Source of the DNA: Thiodiazotropha sp040793985
GTDB taxonomy: Bacteria; Pseudomonadota; Gammaproteobacteria; Chromatiales; Chromatiaceae
Reading direction: 5' to 3'
Assembly (NCBI GenBank): GCA_040793985.1
Contig: JBFNJI010000013.1
Location: 89,962 to 153,961 of the forward strand
DNA length: 64,000 nucleotides
In this document: positions 9,087-17,338 of the stretch, piece by piece
Position numbering within the stretch: position 1 is the first letter of the stretch
Layout of the letters: every line of letters begins with the position of its first letter
Notes under the pieces: model-generated
The model's database searches: none
What the model was told of the DNA's origin: nothing
What the model saw: the letters and a program-made list of their open reading frames with translations, nothing else
Position numbers and translations under genes: made by a program

Positions 9087-9620
9087 TTACTCCTCCGTTG
9101 AGGACGAATCCTCAGATGGTGCTTCGTCAGGATTTGGGGATGAGGCGAGGGATTGCAGTAACGACGAATCCTTCAGTGCCTTGGCGATCAGCTCCTCGGC
9201 CCCCGATTTACCATCCATATAGGTCAGCAGGTTGGCCAGTTGGGTACGGGCGTCTAGCAGTTGACGCAATGCCCCTACCTTTTTTGCAACCGCCGCCGGT
9301 GAGAAGTCATCCATACTCTCGAAGGTGATATCCACATTGATGTTGCCTTCGCCAGTCAGTGTGTTGGGAACTCTGAAGGCGGTTCTCGGTTTCATGGCCT
9401 TAAGACGTTCATCGAAATTATCGACGTCGATCTCCAGCATTTTTCGTTCAGCTACCGGCGGCAAGGCCTCTTCCGGTTTACCGGACAAATCCGCCATCAC
9501 TCCCATGATGAAAGGTAGCTGGATCATTTTTTCAGCCCCGTAGAGTTCCACGTCGTACTCAATCTGGACCCTGGGTGCCCGGTTACGGGCTATGAACTTC
9601 TGGCTGCTCTCTTTTGCCAC
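9087..9620 (-). CDS. tssB: T6SS contractile sheath small subunit TssB (VipA)
   Basis: Small sheath subunit of 177 residues; interlocks with TssC. The sequence has the family hallmarks IEYDVELYGAEK, LPFIMGVMADLSG, FDERLKAMKPR and the motif DITFESMDDFSPAAVAKKV (shown in part). The acidic, serine-rich C-terminal tail (PSEDSSSTEE) is the flexible end. The tssC start lies immediately after its stop, so the two subunits should be made in step. Confidence 0.96.
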   Translation of the reverse strand: MAKESSQKFIARNRAPRVQIEYDVELYGAEKMIQLPFIMGVMADLSGKPEEALPPVAERKMLEIDVDNFDERLKAMKPRTAFRVPNTLTGEGNINVDITFESMDDFSPAAVAKKVGALRQLLDARTQLANLLTYMDGKSGAEELIAKALKDSSLLQSLASSPNPDEAPSEDSSSTEE

Positions 9621-9700
9621 GATCTACCTCTCTTTTATCTCTTTACCTAATCGGTATGTTGCCGTTCAAAATCGGATTCCATCAGGACAACTCCATTGCC

Positions 9701-10738
9701 CTATCTGTCATCTTGCTTCCACAAAAAATCGAATTGGTGCATGCCGTCCGGGGCCAAGTCCTGGACGATCTCATGAAAATCCATTTTCACCAGCCGCTTT
9801 GCCCTATCGAGTAGCAACGGGATTGGGCTGGAGGGTTCATTTTTTCGGTAGTATTGGTTGATCCTCTCCAGGGCGCTGATGACATCGTCACGGCTGTTTA
9901 TAACCCCAGGGGATGAACCCTGCTGCTGTGCCGGTGCCGCGGCGGCATCGGCAATCGATCCGTCTTCCAGGATATCGACCCCGGTTCGTGCCGCGACCTC
10001 CTTCTCCAGCAACTTCATGTGTTCCGTCAAGGCTTGAAGATTGGGTGCGTTGTCTATCCCAACCAGTTCATTTAGCCGGCTCTCTATCCCGTTAACGCTC
10101 GCTATGGCAGCTTGAATATGGGAGAGGGTGCGTTGCGATTCCTCGCTCGGACATTCACGGAAGGCGGCGTCGATCTGGTCCAGGGAGGCATCCTGGTTGT
10201 CGGTGTCGTTCGCTTGCAAGGAGCCGGATGCCAGTTGTATGTCACGGTAACTGTATCTGCCCATTACCGTGGAAGAGACCAGTGGAATCTTGCTGATGGC
10301 GCCCAGGGCGTCAATCGGGTCGCAGAGGTTGATCAGGGTATTGATTCTGAGCGTAGGGTCGTTATTGTCTTCTGGATCGAGCTGTGGGTGCAGACTCTCC
10401 CAGTAGTTATCGATATAGCCTTTGATCAGCGACAGGCCATCGGCAAGTCCCGCAAAGCCGTCTGTGTGTATCAAGGCCCGGGTGAGATGGATGGCAGCAC
10501 GCAGGTCCTTGCTCTGTTCAACCAACTGCAGTGCTCTTTTTTTGAGTTCCCGCCAGTCTGGATCTTCAGCCGGAATAACGGTATCCCCAAATTCCTGCTC
10601 TTCCTTACCTTCAGCGGCCCGCTCCATTTCGCCGAACAGCGGATCGTATTCCAAATCAGAGCCCGCGGGTGCCTCCTCTGATATTGCGGAGAGAAGTTTT
10701 TCAAGGTCAATGGTTGCGGTCAATCCTGCGTCCCCCAT
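9701..10738 (-). CDS. tssA: T6SS assembly protein TssA (ImpA family)
   Basis: TssA primes the baseplate and guides tube/sheath growth. This 345-residue protein has the ImpA N-terminal domain: EEAPAGSDLEYDPLFGEMER, then EDPDWRELKKRALQLVEQSKDL and RIN-LINLCDPIDALG-type segments, followed by a shorter variable C-terminal part with YYRKNEPSSPIPLLLDRA near residues 295-312. That C-terminal motif is typical of the short class of TssA. It is the first gene of the minus-strand operon. No Shine-Dalgarno sequence precedes ATG 10738; a 7-bp stem-loop abuts it instead. A TTG five codons further in, behind GGGGGACGCAGGA, is an alternative start. Confidence 0.93.
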   Translation of the reverse strand: MGDAGLTATIDLEKLLSAISEEAPAGSDLEYDPLFGEMERAAEGKEEQEFGDTVIPAEDPDWRELKKRALQLVEQSKDLRAAIHLTRALIHTDGFAGLADGLSLIKGYIDNYWESLHPQLDPEDNNDPTLRINTLINLCDPIDALGAISKIPLVSSTVMGRYSYRDIQLASGSLQANDTDNQDASLDQIDAAFRECPSEESQRTLSHIQAAIASVNGIESRLNELVGIDNAPNLQALTEHMKLLEKEVAARTGVDILEDGSIADAAAAPAQQQGSSPGVINSRDDVISALERINQYYRKNEPSSPIPLLLDRAKRLVKMDFHEIVQDLAPDGMHQFDFLWKQDDR

Positions 10739-10755
10739 GGAATAAAGGTTATTCC
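10739..10755 (-). promoter_or_regulatory. Stem-loop abutting the tssA start codon
   Basis: A 7-bp perfect inverted repeat (10739-10745 with 10749-10755, three-base loop) occupies exactly the place where the tssA ribosome-binding site would be. In the mRNA it would form a small hairpin next to the ATG. It may control tssA translation, or it may mean that the true start is the TTG inside the frame. Confidence 0.4.
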
Positions 10756-11029
10756 ACTATTTGTTTCTTAATGCTTTGTCTCTTGTGGTTCTAATTGCAT
10801 CGGACTTCACTCGCTGGCTATCCGGTGCCGATCCTGTATTTTCCTTTATACAATTAGGTTTAGCACAAATCTGTTGTAGTTGATACTACATCAAATATAC
10901 ATGAGTGGAAGGTAAATATTACCAACCTGCTCAATTGATCGGCCGTCCCCATGCTTCATTTATATGTCTGCCACAGATCATGGTGAATATTCACACGCCG
11001 CGCCAGTTGCAAGGTCACCCACAACCCCC
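10739..11029. other. Intergenic region upstream of the tssA operon, with a 16-bp palindrome
   Basis: This 291-base AT-rich stretch separates tssA from the end of the TssB-TssC fusion gene; both are on the minus strand. It should hold the operon promoter. The clearest element is a palindrome at 10875-10890, TGTAGT and ACTACA around TGAT, a plausible regulator site. A TATAAA-like hexamer lies just downstream of it on the minus strand, without a convincing -35 partner. No sigma-54 type -24/-12 element was recognised. Confidence 0.4.
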
Positions 11030-12484
11030 TTAAGGGTCGATCGGCAGAGCCAGGTGTTGATACCAGGGTATCTGAATGACGTTCCTATTGCGGCTACCGA
11101 CGACCGGAACAAGACCAAGCTTGAGCAGCCGCTCGATTTGCCGTTCAGACAATAGATGTCTGGCGCAGGGTTGAAGATGGCGTTCTCCCTCACTTTGATA
11201 ACTATAGGCCGGTAGTTCTGTCAGTAGACTTGGCTGTTCACCCGCTCCTTCGTTCATCCTTTGATTTATCTGCAGGATCAATGCTGCATACGCGGGGTTG
11301 CCCCAAAGCAGCTCATCGATTGACCAAGACTCCTCCAGCTCTTCAAATGAAAACGATTGAACCGGATCTGTGCTTGGCCCGTAGGGGAGCCTGAGCAGTA
11401 CCTCTGGATAGAGCAGCGAGATCCTCGTGGCCATTGGCCGTGTTCTGAATGCCTGCCATGCCGTGAGATGATCCTCAGCTGAAGCATCACCGACTAAAAG
11501 GCTCGAATCGGCCCCGGCCAGCAGGGTACCGTCGTAACGATCGACCAATGACCCTAGCCACTCAAGCATAGCAATCTGTCCATGATCCGGGCCATAGCAA
11601 TGATTGTCTATAAGTATAAAATCGGATTCTGATGCGGTATCTCTCTCAATCCTCTCATTAAGCAGGCGACAGAGTGGTGAGGACTTGGGATCCGGGTGGT
11701 CAGACCGCTGCTGATGCAGCAGGTCCCGCGGCATGTTCAGGATATAGAATCGTACTGCCGGATCCGCTTCGGTACTGTGCAGAAGCCAGTCAACGGAACG
11801 CCAACAAGCCTCCAGCTGTTGGAAGGCTTCGAGATGGAGCAGGCTTCTCAAGGAGTCGGCTCTGTCATCGGACTGCAGTCCATCAGGGGAACTGCTTTCC
11901 ACTGTAAGGGATTCACTATGCTCGGTTGCGTTTTCAGCAATTCGTCGAACCACGTTCTCTATCATCGCCTTCTTCGCGCTTGTGATCGTGGATCCGGTTT
12001 GTTGCTGCTTTTCAACGGTGAGCGGTCGCTCCCCGAGCAACCGGGAGAGTGTCGCTTGCGCCGATTCGCTTTCATCCGACGCTTCACTCGTCCCGCTCAA
12101 CCCAGTCGCCTCCTGAGCGCTCTCTGATGGAGCGTCAGTTGTCACAACGGGTGTTGATAGTCGATAGCCGCCCAGTTGCTCAAGCAGTCCGTCCGGGTGG
12201 AAGTCATCAAGACTGTTGAAGCTAAGGGATATGGAGTGATCGTCACGCTCTCCTATGGTGAGGGAGGGTTGCAGTTTTGCGATCAGCGCGTCGAGGGTAT
12301 CGATATCGACCGGGTGCAGTGAAGCGACGCCTTCATTAAGGGGGTTGCCGGTACCGGTGCCACCTCCGAAAGTCCCGAGCATGATGACTGTAAAGCCCTT
12401 GGCAGGCTTTCCGGGTCGGTCCCCTTGCCCCTGTTTGCCCAGTTTGACAGAGAAGTGCATTCGCTCCGACATTTTTTGTTCCAT
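11030..12484 (-). CDS. TssB-like/TssC-like fusion protein with truncated sheath domain
   Basis: A 484-residue protein with two sheath-related parts. Residues about 9-110 resemble TssB (FTVIMLGTFGG; LSFNSLDDFHPDGLLEQL parallels the ESMDDF motif of tssB here). After an acidic Ser/Glu-rich linker (about 112-150), residues about 205-465 resemble TssC: FQQLEACWRSVDWLL, LLRLPYGPSTDPVQSFSF and LLWGNPAYAALILQIN line up with matching motifs of the real tssC. It then stops about where the C-terminal sheath domain of TssC begins. A start at the second Met (MSERMHF, codon 5) is also possible. It probably binds sheath, baseplate or TssA rather than forming sheath itself; this is inference. Located between the core operon and the vgrG cassettes. 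Confidence 0.75.
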   Translation of the reverse strand: MEQKMSERMHFSVKLGKQGQGDRPGKPAKGFTVIMLGTFGGGTGTGNPLNEGVASLHPVDIDTLDALIAKLQPSLTIGERDDHSISLSFNSLDDFHPDGLLEQLGGYRLSTPVVTTDAPSESAQEATGLSGTSEASDESESAQATLSRLLGERPLTVEKQQQTGSTITSAKKAMIENVVRRIAENATEHSESLTVESSSPDGLQSDDRADSLRSLLHLEAFQQLEACWRSVDWLLHSTEADPAVRFYILNMPRDLLHQQRSDHPDPKSSPLCRLLNERIERDTASESDFILIDNHCYGPDHGQIAMLEWLGSLVDRYDGTLLAGADSSLLVGDASAEDHLTAWQAFRTRPMATRISLLYPEVLLRLPYGPSTDPVQSFSFEELEESWSIDELLWGNPAYAALILQINQRMNEGAGEQPSLLTELPAYSYQSEGERHLQPCARHLLSERQIERLLKLGLVPVVGSRNRNVIQIPWYQHLALPIDP

Positions 12485-12908
12485 CCCGACCAGGGCTTTT
12501 TATTAGTATATGACCACCAATAAAAATGTGTTAGCAGCCAATGCTGTTTTTGTATCTACACCGTATCTTATTGACGCCGGGTGAATATGCAAGCAGCGGA
12601 CAGGCAGATCGACACATCGATGACATGCTATTGCTCATCGGTTTCTCAGCACCCGGTTTCTGCCGGAGCCGGTGATGGAGCTATGTTTATGTCAACTAAA
12701 TCCAAACGGCGACATGTCGGTTGTGCGGTGCACAGTAAAAAGCGCCACATATCCGCTGTGTAAAAGTACCTACACGACACCATTGACCCAAGCTATTCTG
12801 AAACACATACTCTAAACTACTGAGCATGCTATTAATAATCACTCCGGCTAGGAAAAGGTTAGGCATGAGACACAAAAATTACAATGCTTAAATGCGCAGG
12901 AGTCTTGG
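12485..12908. other. Divergent promoter region between the fusion gene and vgrG1
   Basis: This 424-base stretch has no credible gene and must hold promoters in both directions. For vgrG1, TTGACC at 12783-12788, a 17-base spacer and CATACT at 12806-12811 form a plausible sigma-70 promoter, giving a leader of about 90 bases. CAGGAG lies a suitable distance before the vgrG1 ATG. A short open frame at 12581-12763 has no recognisable content. Confidence 0.5.
12783..12811 (+). promoter_or_regulatory. Candidate sigma-70 promoter of the vgrG1 cassette
   Basis: TTGACC (five of six to the -35 consensus), a 17-base spacer and CATACT (four of six to the -10 consensus), about 95 bases before the vgrG1 start. 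Spacing is ideal. It is predicted by eye only. Confidence 0.4.
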
Positions 12909-14398
12909 ATGGCCTTCACACAGAGCAATCGGCAGTTACAGATCAAAACCCCCTTGGGCGCGGACGAACTCTTGATCCTCAAGATGGAGGCACGGGAGGA
13001 GTTGGGCCGTTTGTACGAGTTCACGGTGGATCTGTTGAGTGACAACGAGTCGATCTCACCGGACGATCTTCTGGGCAAGAAGATGACGGTTGAGATGGAC
13101 ATGGTGAATACCACGAAGCGTTATTTCGATGGTTATGTAAGCCGCTTCACCCAGGTGGGGCACCTGGCCTATTTCGCTCACTACCGGGCGACGTTGCGGC
13201 CCTGGTTCTGGCTGCTGACGCAGACCTCGGACTGTCGTATTTTTCAGTACAAGACGGTGCCCGATATTGTCAAGGAGGTGTTTGGCGAGAACGGATTCAG
13301 TGATTTTGAGGAGCGTCTGAGCGGGAGTTATCGGGAGTGGGAGTATTGTGTTCAGTACCGGGAGACCGATTTCAATTTTATCAGCCGGCTGCTGGAGCAG
13401 GAGGGCATCTACTATTTTTTCAAGCACGAGGCGGGCAAGCACACACTGATTTTATGTGATGACTACAGTTCACACAGTGTGCTTGAGGCCTATTCGGATA
13501 TTCCCTATTTACCGCCCACGGAGACGGGGTCGAGCCGCTGGCGGGACTATATTCATAGCTGGAGGTTCAGCAAGTCGGTGCGGCCGGGCAAGTATGTGCA
13601 CACCGATTACGATTTCAAGAAGCCGAAGTCGGATCTTTCGACGAATGCGCTGCAGCCGCGCAGTCATGCCTATGCGGAGTATGAGATCTACGACTATCCG
13701 GGGGAGTACGAGGTGCCGCCGGACGGGGATAATTACGCCAGTCACCGGATTCAGGAGCTTCAGGCGGGACACGAGGTTCTGGAGGGGAAGGGTAACGCAC
13801 GGGGTGTGACCACGGGCGGTCTGTTCAGCATGACCGATCATCCGCGTGGGGATCAGAACCGGGAGTATCTGGTTACCGGTGCGAGTTATGCGCTGCACTC
13901 CGATGCCTTCGAGTCGGTACCAGAGATTATGCAGGGGCCGTTGTATGTGTGCGAGTTCAGCTGCATGGACAGCAAGGAGAGTTTTCGCACGGCGCGGAGC
14001 ACGCCGAAGCCGATGGTGCAGGGTCCGCAGACGGCGGTGGTGGTGGGTCCGGCGGGGGAGGAGATCTATACCGACGAGTATGGTCGGGTGAAGCTGCATT
14101 TTCACTGGGACCGTTATGACAGCCGGGATGAGAACAGTTCCTGCTGGGTCCGGGTGGCGCAGGTCTGGGCGGGGAAGAACTGGGGAGCGATGCATATCCC
14201 GCGGATCGGTCAGGAGGTGATTGTCGATTTTCTCGAGGGTGATCCGGACCGGCCGATCGTGACCGGTCGGGTCTACAATGCGGACCAGATGCCGCCCTAC
14301 GGGCTTCCGGCGAACATGACCCAGAGCGGGATCAAGAGCCGCAGCACCAAAGGCGGCTCCGGCGACAATTTCAACGAGATCCGCTTCGAGGACAAAAA
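12905..14398 (+). repeat. 1,494-bp direct repeat, copy 1 (5' part of vgrG1)
   Basis: This stretch matches 18063-19556 with a constant offset of 5158. I saw no mismatch on reading, and the translations in the coding and shadow frames agree. The repeat begins four bases before the ATG and ends abruptly within a GACAAAAA run at about codon 497, where the tip regions diverge. Such identity over third positions points to recent duplication or ongoing gene conversion. Confidence 0.93.
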
Positions 14399-15101
14399 GG
14401 GCTCGGAAGAACTCTACATCCATGCCGAGAAGAACCATACCAATATAACGGAAAGCAGCCGCAGCGAAAGCGTTGGCTATAACCGCTCGCTTACTGTCGG
14501 CCATGACAAGAGTGAGCAGGTCAATAACGATAAGACCATCACCATCGCCAAGAATCACACCGAAACGATCGGCTTGAACATGTCCCATACCGTGGGTGTG
14601 GACAAGACCGAGACGGTCGGCTCGAACAATACCCAAACCGTGGGTGTCAACAGCACAGAGACCGTGGGCGCCATCAAGGCACTCACTATCGGCGGTCTCT
14701 ATCAGGTTTCTGTGGGCGGCGCGATGAATGAGACCGTGGCCGGGGCAAAGGCGGAGGAGGTGGGAGGTGTCAAGCTGGAGGCCGTGGCGGGCGACAGAAA
14801 GGCCAGTGTCGGCGGTGACAGAGGGGATTCGGTGGCCGGTGACTTGACGGAAGAGGTTGAGGGTAAAAAAGAGTGCTCGATCAAAGGTATGTACAAGATC
14901 GACACCCAGGACGAATTCAAGCTGGAGGCGGCGAGCAAGATTGTGATGAAGACAGGCGCTGCATCCATCAGCATGGAGCCGAGCGGCAAGATAGAGGTCT
15001 CCGGTACCGACGTCACATTCAAGACCGCCGCAGGCAAGGTACATATCGATCCCGGCGGCATCATTACGATCAAAGGTACGATGGTTAAAATCAATACCTG
15101 A
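12909..15101 (+). CDS. vgrG: T6SS spike protein VgrG, copy 1 (TssI)
   Basis: Trimeric spike that caps the Hcp tube and carries PAAR tips and effectors. The protein has 730 residues: gp27-like N-terminal module (1-about 370), gp5 OB-fold with GRVKLHFHWDRYD and SSCWVRVAQVWAGKNWG, then the MHIPRIGQEVIVDFLEGDPDRP motif (shown in pieces), followed by a long beta-helix needle from about 500 made of repeating TETVG/THTVG units, ending in a DUF2345-type segment SASKIVMKTGAASISM-like and a hydrophobic tip IKGTMVKINT. It is followed by a PAAR-bearing effector 57 bases on. Residues 1-about 497 are identical to copy 2; the needle and tip differ, which probably sets which cargo is carried. Confidence 0.96.
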   Translation: MAFTQSNRQLQIKTPLGADELLILKMEAREELGRLYEFTVDLLSDNESISPDDLLGKKMTVEMDMVNTTKRYFDGYVSRFTQVGHLAYFAHYRATLRPWFWLLTQTSDCRIFQYKTVPDIVKEVFGENGFSDFEERLSGSYREWEYCVQYRETDFNFISRLLEQEGIYYFFKHEAGKHTLILCDDYSSHSVLEAYSDIPYLPPTETGSSRWRDYIHSWRFSKSVRPGKYVHTDYDFKKPKSDLSTNALQPRSHAYAEYEIYDYPGEYEVPPDGDNYASHRIQELQAGHEVLEGKGNARGVTTGGLFSMTDHPRGDQNREYLVTGASYALHSDAFESVPEIMQGPLYVCEFSCMDSKESFRTARSTPKPMVQGPQTAVVVGPAGEEIYTDEYGRVKLHFHWDRYDSRDENSSCWVRVAQVWAGKNWGAMHIPRIGQEVIVDFLEGDPDRPIVTGRVYNADQMPPYGLPANMTQSGIKSRSTKGGSGDNFNEIRFEDKKGSEELYIHAEKNHTNITESSRSESVGYNRSLTVGHDKSEQVNNDKTITIAKNHTETIGLNMSHTVGVDKTETVGSNNTQTVGVNSTETVGAIKALTIGGLYQVSVGGAMNETVAGAKAEEVGGVKLEAVAGDRKASVGGDRGDSVAGDLTEEVEGKKECSIKGMYKIDTQDEFKLEAASKIVMKTGAASISMEPSGKIEVSGTDVTFKTAAGKVHIDPGGIITIKGTMVKINT

Positions 15102-15158
15102 TGCAAGCTGCGATGACTCAATGATGAATGGTATGCACAAACAGGTTAAGGAGGGGAC

Positions 15159-16187
15159 ATGAGTGGTAAACCTGCCGCACGCGTAGGCGATGGTATCGTA
15201 TGCATCCTGCCCCAAACACTGCCGGCCACACCGCCGCCGCCCCACGCGCCGCCGCCCGGGTTGCCGATTATGCCGCCAGGTGCGGTCACAGTATTGATCG
15301 GCGGAAAACCGGCGGCGCGGATGGGGGACTTCAGCAATTGCCTGGCACCCGTACCCACGCCCAATCCCATCATGCGCGGCGCCTTCCCTGTACCGATCAT
15401 GAACATGCCGGCCGCCAGGGTCAGCGACTCCGGCACCCACCCCGGTTCGCTGATCATGCCCCCAGGCTGTCCGACGGTACTGATTGGGCTCTCCGGTGTA
15501 ACAGGCAATCCACGGTTGGGAAATCAGGCCTGTCAGAGCATGGCCGCGGGAAGAAATCCGCCTGCAGGCTCCACCGATCCGAGTGGCAATGCCCTGGGAT
15601 CCAATACCCCGGGGCAAAGCTACAATAACTGCGGGATCGAGTCTTCGAGGCAGATCGTGCAGCAGGCCACCGGGGCAAATCCGGGTCAGGAGACCATGCT
15701 CAACAATGCCATTGCCAACAGCAATGCCTCCCAACCCGCCATAGGCAGTGCTGGTAGCGGCGGTCCGGTGACGGCGGCAAACCAGGCCTGGTACAGCGGT
15801 GGCACTACCTCGGGACAACAGGCCTCGATTCTTACCAACAACGGCGTGCCTGCGACCAGAATGGCGCCCGCCTCAGGCGGTCTTCAGCTCAGCCAACTGG
15901 AGACCGCCCTCTCCCAGGGCAGAGGCGTGATTGCCAACGGTGATGTGTCGGGGCTGCCGGGTTGGGGCACACAGACGGGCGCCCATGCCGTGACGGTTAC
16001 TGGCTATGAATACGATGACGCCGGGAATATCACTCACGTCATCTACAACGATACCGGCATCGGTGCCTGCAATCAGCGGGCGACGGCTGCCCAGTTTCAA
16101 AACTTTCTCACGACAGGGGCGAACAATTCCATCGCAAACGGTTTTGCACCCTCGGGTGCGGCTGTTACCAACAATCCCATTTGGTAG
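15159..16187 (+). CDS. PAAR-domain protein with papain-like (C39-type) C-terminal domain, putative T6SS effector
   Basis: A 342-residue protein. Residues 1-about 115 form a PAAR-like tip: KPAARVGDG, VLIGGKPAARMGDF and GSLIMPPGCPTVLIG repeats rich in Pro and Gly, which sharpen the VgrG spike. After a Gly/Ser/Asn-rich linker, residues about 150-330 look like a C39-family papain fold: NNCG with Cys158, GAHAVTVTGYEYD with His276, and YNDTG with Asn297/Asp298 give a Cys-His-Asn/Asp set in the right order. This makes a peptidase, or possibly a peptidoglycan or ubiquitin-like hydrolase, plausible. Its position next to vgrG1 and ahead of two small genes supports an effector. No signal peptide. The enzymatic assignment rests on short motifs. 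Confidence 0.72.
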   Translation: MSGKPAARVGDGIVCILPQTLPATPPPPHAPPPGLPIMPPGAVTVLIGGKPAARMGDFSNCLAPVPTPNPIMRGAFPVPIMNMPAARVSDSGTHPGSLIMPPGCPTVLIGLSGVTGNPRLGNQACQSMAAGRNPPAGSTDPSGNALGSNTPGQSYNNCGIESSRQIVQQATGANPGQETMLNNAIANSNASQPAIGSAGSGGPVTAANQAWYSGGTTSGQQASILTNNGVPATRMAPASGGLQLSQLETALSQGRGVIANGDVSGLPGWGTQTGAHAVTVTGYEYDDAGNITHVIYNDTGIGACNQRATAAQFQNFLTTGANNSIANGFAPSGAAVTNNPIW

Positions 16188-16192
16188 CGGTC

Positions 16193-16780
16193 ATGGACAA
16201 GAGGTTGATGTTGTATGCCAGGCTATTTTTATTACTGCTATGTGTTAACACTACAGGTCTATCCGCCATGTCCATGAAAGAAGCGGTTCAGCAGATCGGA
16301 GAGCATGCCAATATGATGCCGATGGAACGCGGTATCACCTTGCCGATGATCAAGGTCGAGAACAACAGGGTCATCGTCAGGCGGCTCATCTACTTTACTC
16401 GCACCACCCCGGAGTATGGGACTGCGATTACCGAGCCCCAATATGTCGCCATCTACGATTTCACCGCTGCTGCCTTCGTAACCCTGAAGCGATTTGAAAC
16501 GGAAGTGCCCAACATGAGACCGCCCCCATGGATTCACAACAGGCCGGCATTCGATAAACCCGAGGATATAATTCCAGAGTTTGATCGAATCTGGACCCTT
16601 TATGACATCCTGATTCCCGCATTTCTACAAACGGACGCTGGTGGCAGTGATGCGCTCAGGCAGGCGGCGAAAGCCTATGTCCACTATTTTGATCGGCATG
16701 CCGAAAAGCCCCTGCTGCCATTTTACGATCTGTTTGGCGGTGATTTTTTACGTTGGGTTGGGCGTGTGGCCAACTCCTAG
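16193..16780 (+). CDS. Exported protein, candidate immunity factor for the PAAR-protease effector
   Basis: A 195-residue protein starting MDKRLM with a hydrophobic signal segment (LYARLFLLLLCVNTTGLSA) that directs it to the periplasm. I start at ATG 16193, because the upstream TTG adds only four residues before the signal. No known domain is recognised. It begins six bases after the effector stop, the usual place for an immunity gene, so it may protect against a periplasm-acting cargo. It shares faint similarity with the next gene: an ENNRVIV/GDNRLFC segment and an LLPFY/LLPYY ending. Confidence 0.55.
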   Translation: MDKRLMLYARLFLLLLCVNTTGLSAMSMKEAVQQIGEHANMMPMERGITLPMIKVENNRVIVRRLIYFTRTTPEYGTAITEPQYVAIYDFTAAAFVTLKRFETEVPNMRPPPWIHNRPAFDKPEDIIPEFDRIWTLYDILIPAFLQTDAGGSDALRQAAKAYVHYFDRHAEKPLLPFYDLFGGDFLRWVGRVANS

Positions 16781-16810
16781 TTTGAGGTAGATTGTAGAGG
16801 TAGTCATCCA

Positions 16811-17314
16811 ATGTCTGATCAGCTCTCCACATCGGTCGTCACCGCTTCGGCCAGAAACCTCATCTGTCCCTCGCTGCAGTTCGCCAGCTACATGAGTTTG
16901 CCAATTCCCGCAGTTGGAGATAACAGACTCTTTTGCGCCTATTTGGTGGGTAAGGGCGAAGCGGTGAATCCGGAACTTGGCTATCAGATATGGCCGCCGA
17001 GTCTGTTGGCCCTGTTCGATAGCGGGAATGGCCAGTTTCATGAATTGAGGGCTGTCTCACCCGCCTATTTTTCCCTCGATCATGCCGTGGATCAGCCGCT
17101 GGGCAAAGGTCTGTCGCCGCCTGAAAAGAGTGTCACGGACTATTTGCAGAATGAGCTTCATCTGTTCCAGTGCTGTGATAACGTGATCACGGCGGTGCGC
17201 CGGAAGCAGCTCTATAAAGAAGACCTTAAAAGGTTTGACGACTATTTCAGACTCCTTAGCGATGAAGCCTTGCTACCCTATTACCAGAAACTCTGTATGG
17301 CGAAAATAGCCTGA
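16811..17314 (+). CDS. Cytoplasmic protein of unknown family, possible second immunity factor
   Basis: A 167-residue protein without signal peptide or membrane helix, not recognised as a named family. It looks like a distant relative of the preceding exported protein in the middle and at the C-terminus (KRFDDYFRLLSDEALLPYYQ against HYFDRHAEKPLLPFYD, read by eye). A cytoplasmic form beside an exported form would let the cell neutralise the effector before and after export. This role is inferred from position only. Confidence 0.5.
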   Translation: MSDQLSTSVVTASARNLICPSLQFASYMSLPIPAVGDNRLFCAYLVGKGEAVNPELGYQIWPPSLLALFDSGNGQFHELRAVSPAYFSLDHAVDQPLGKGLSPPEKSVTDYLQNELHLFQCCDNVITAVRRKQLYKEDLKRFDDYFRLLSDEALLPYYQKLCMAKIA

Positions 17315-17338
17315 CCTTACAGGCAGCAAGAGGCAATC

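Noticed and set aside
13509..15818. 769-residue open frame on the minus strand across vgrG1
   Set aside because: It is a shadow of the codon bias of the vgrG coding strand and has an Arg/His-rich composition with no recognisable domain. A 331-residue shadow frame occurs at the matching place in vgrG2.
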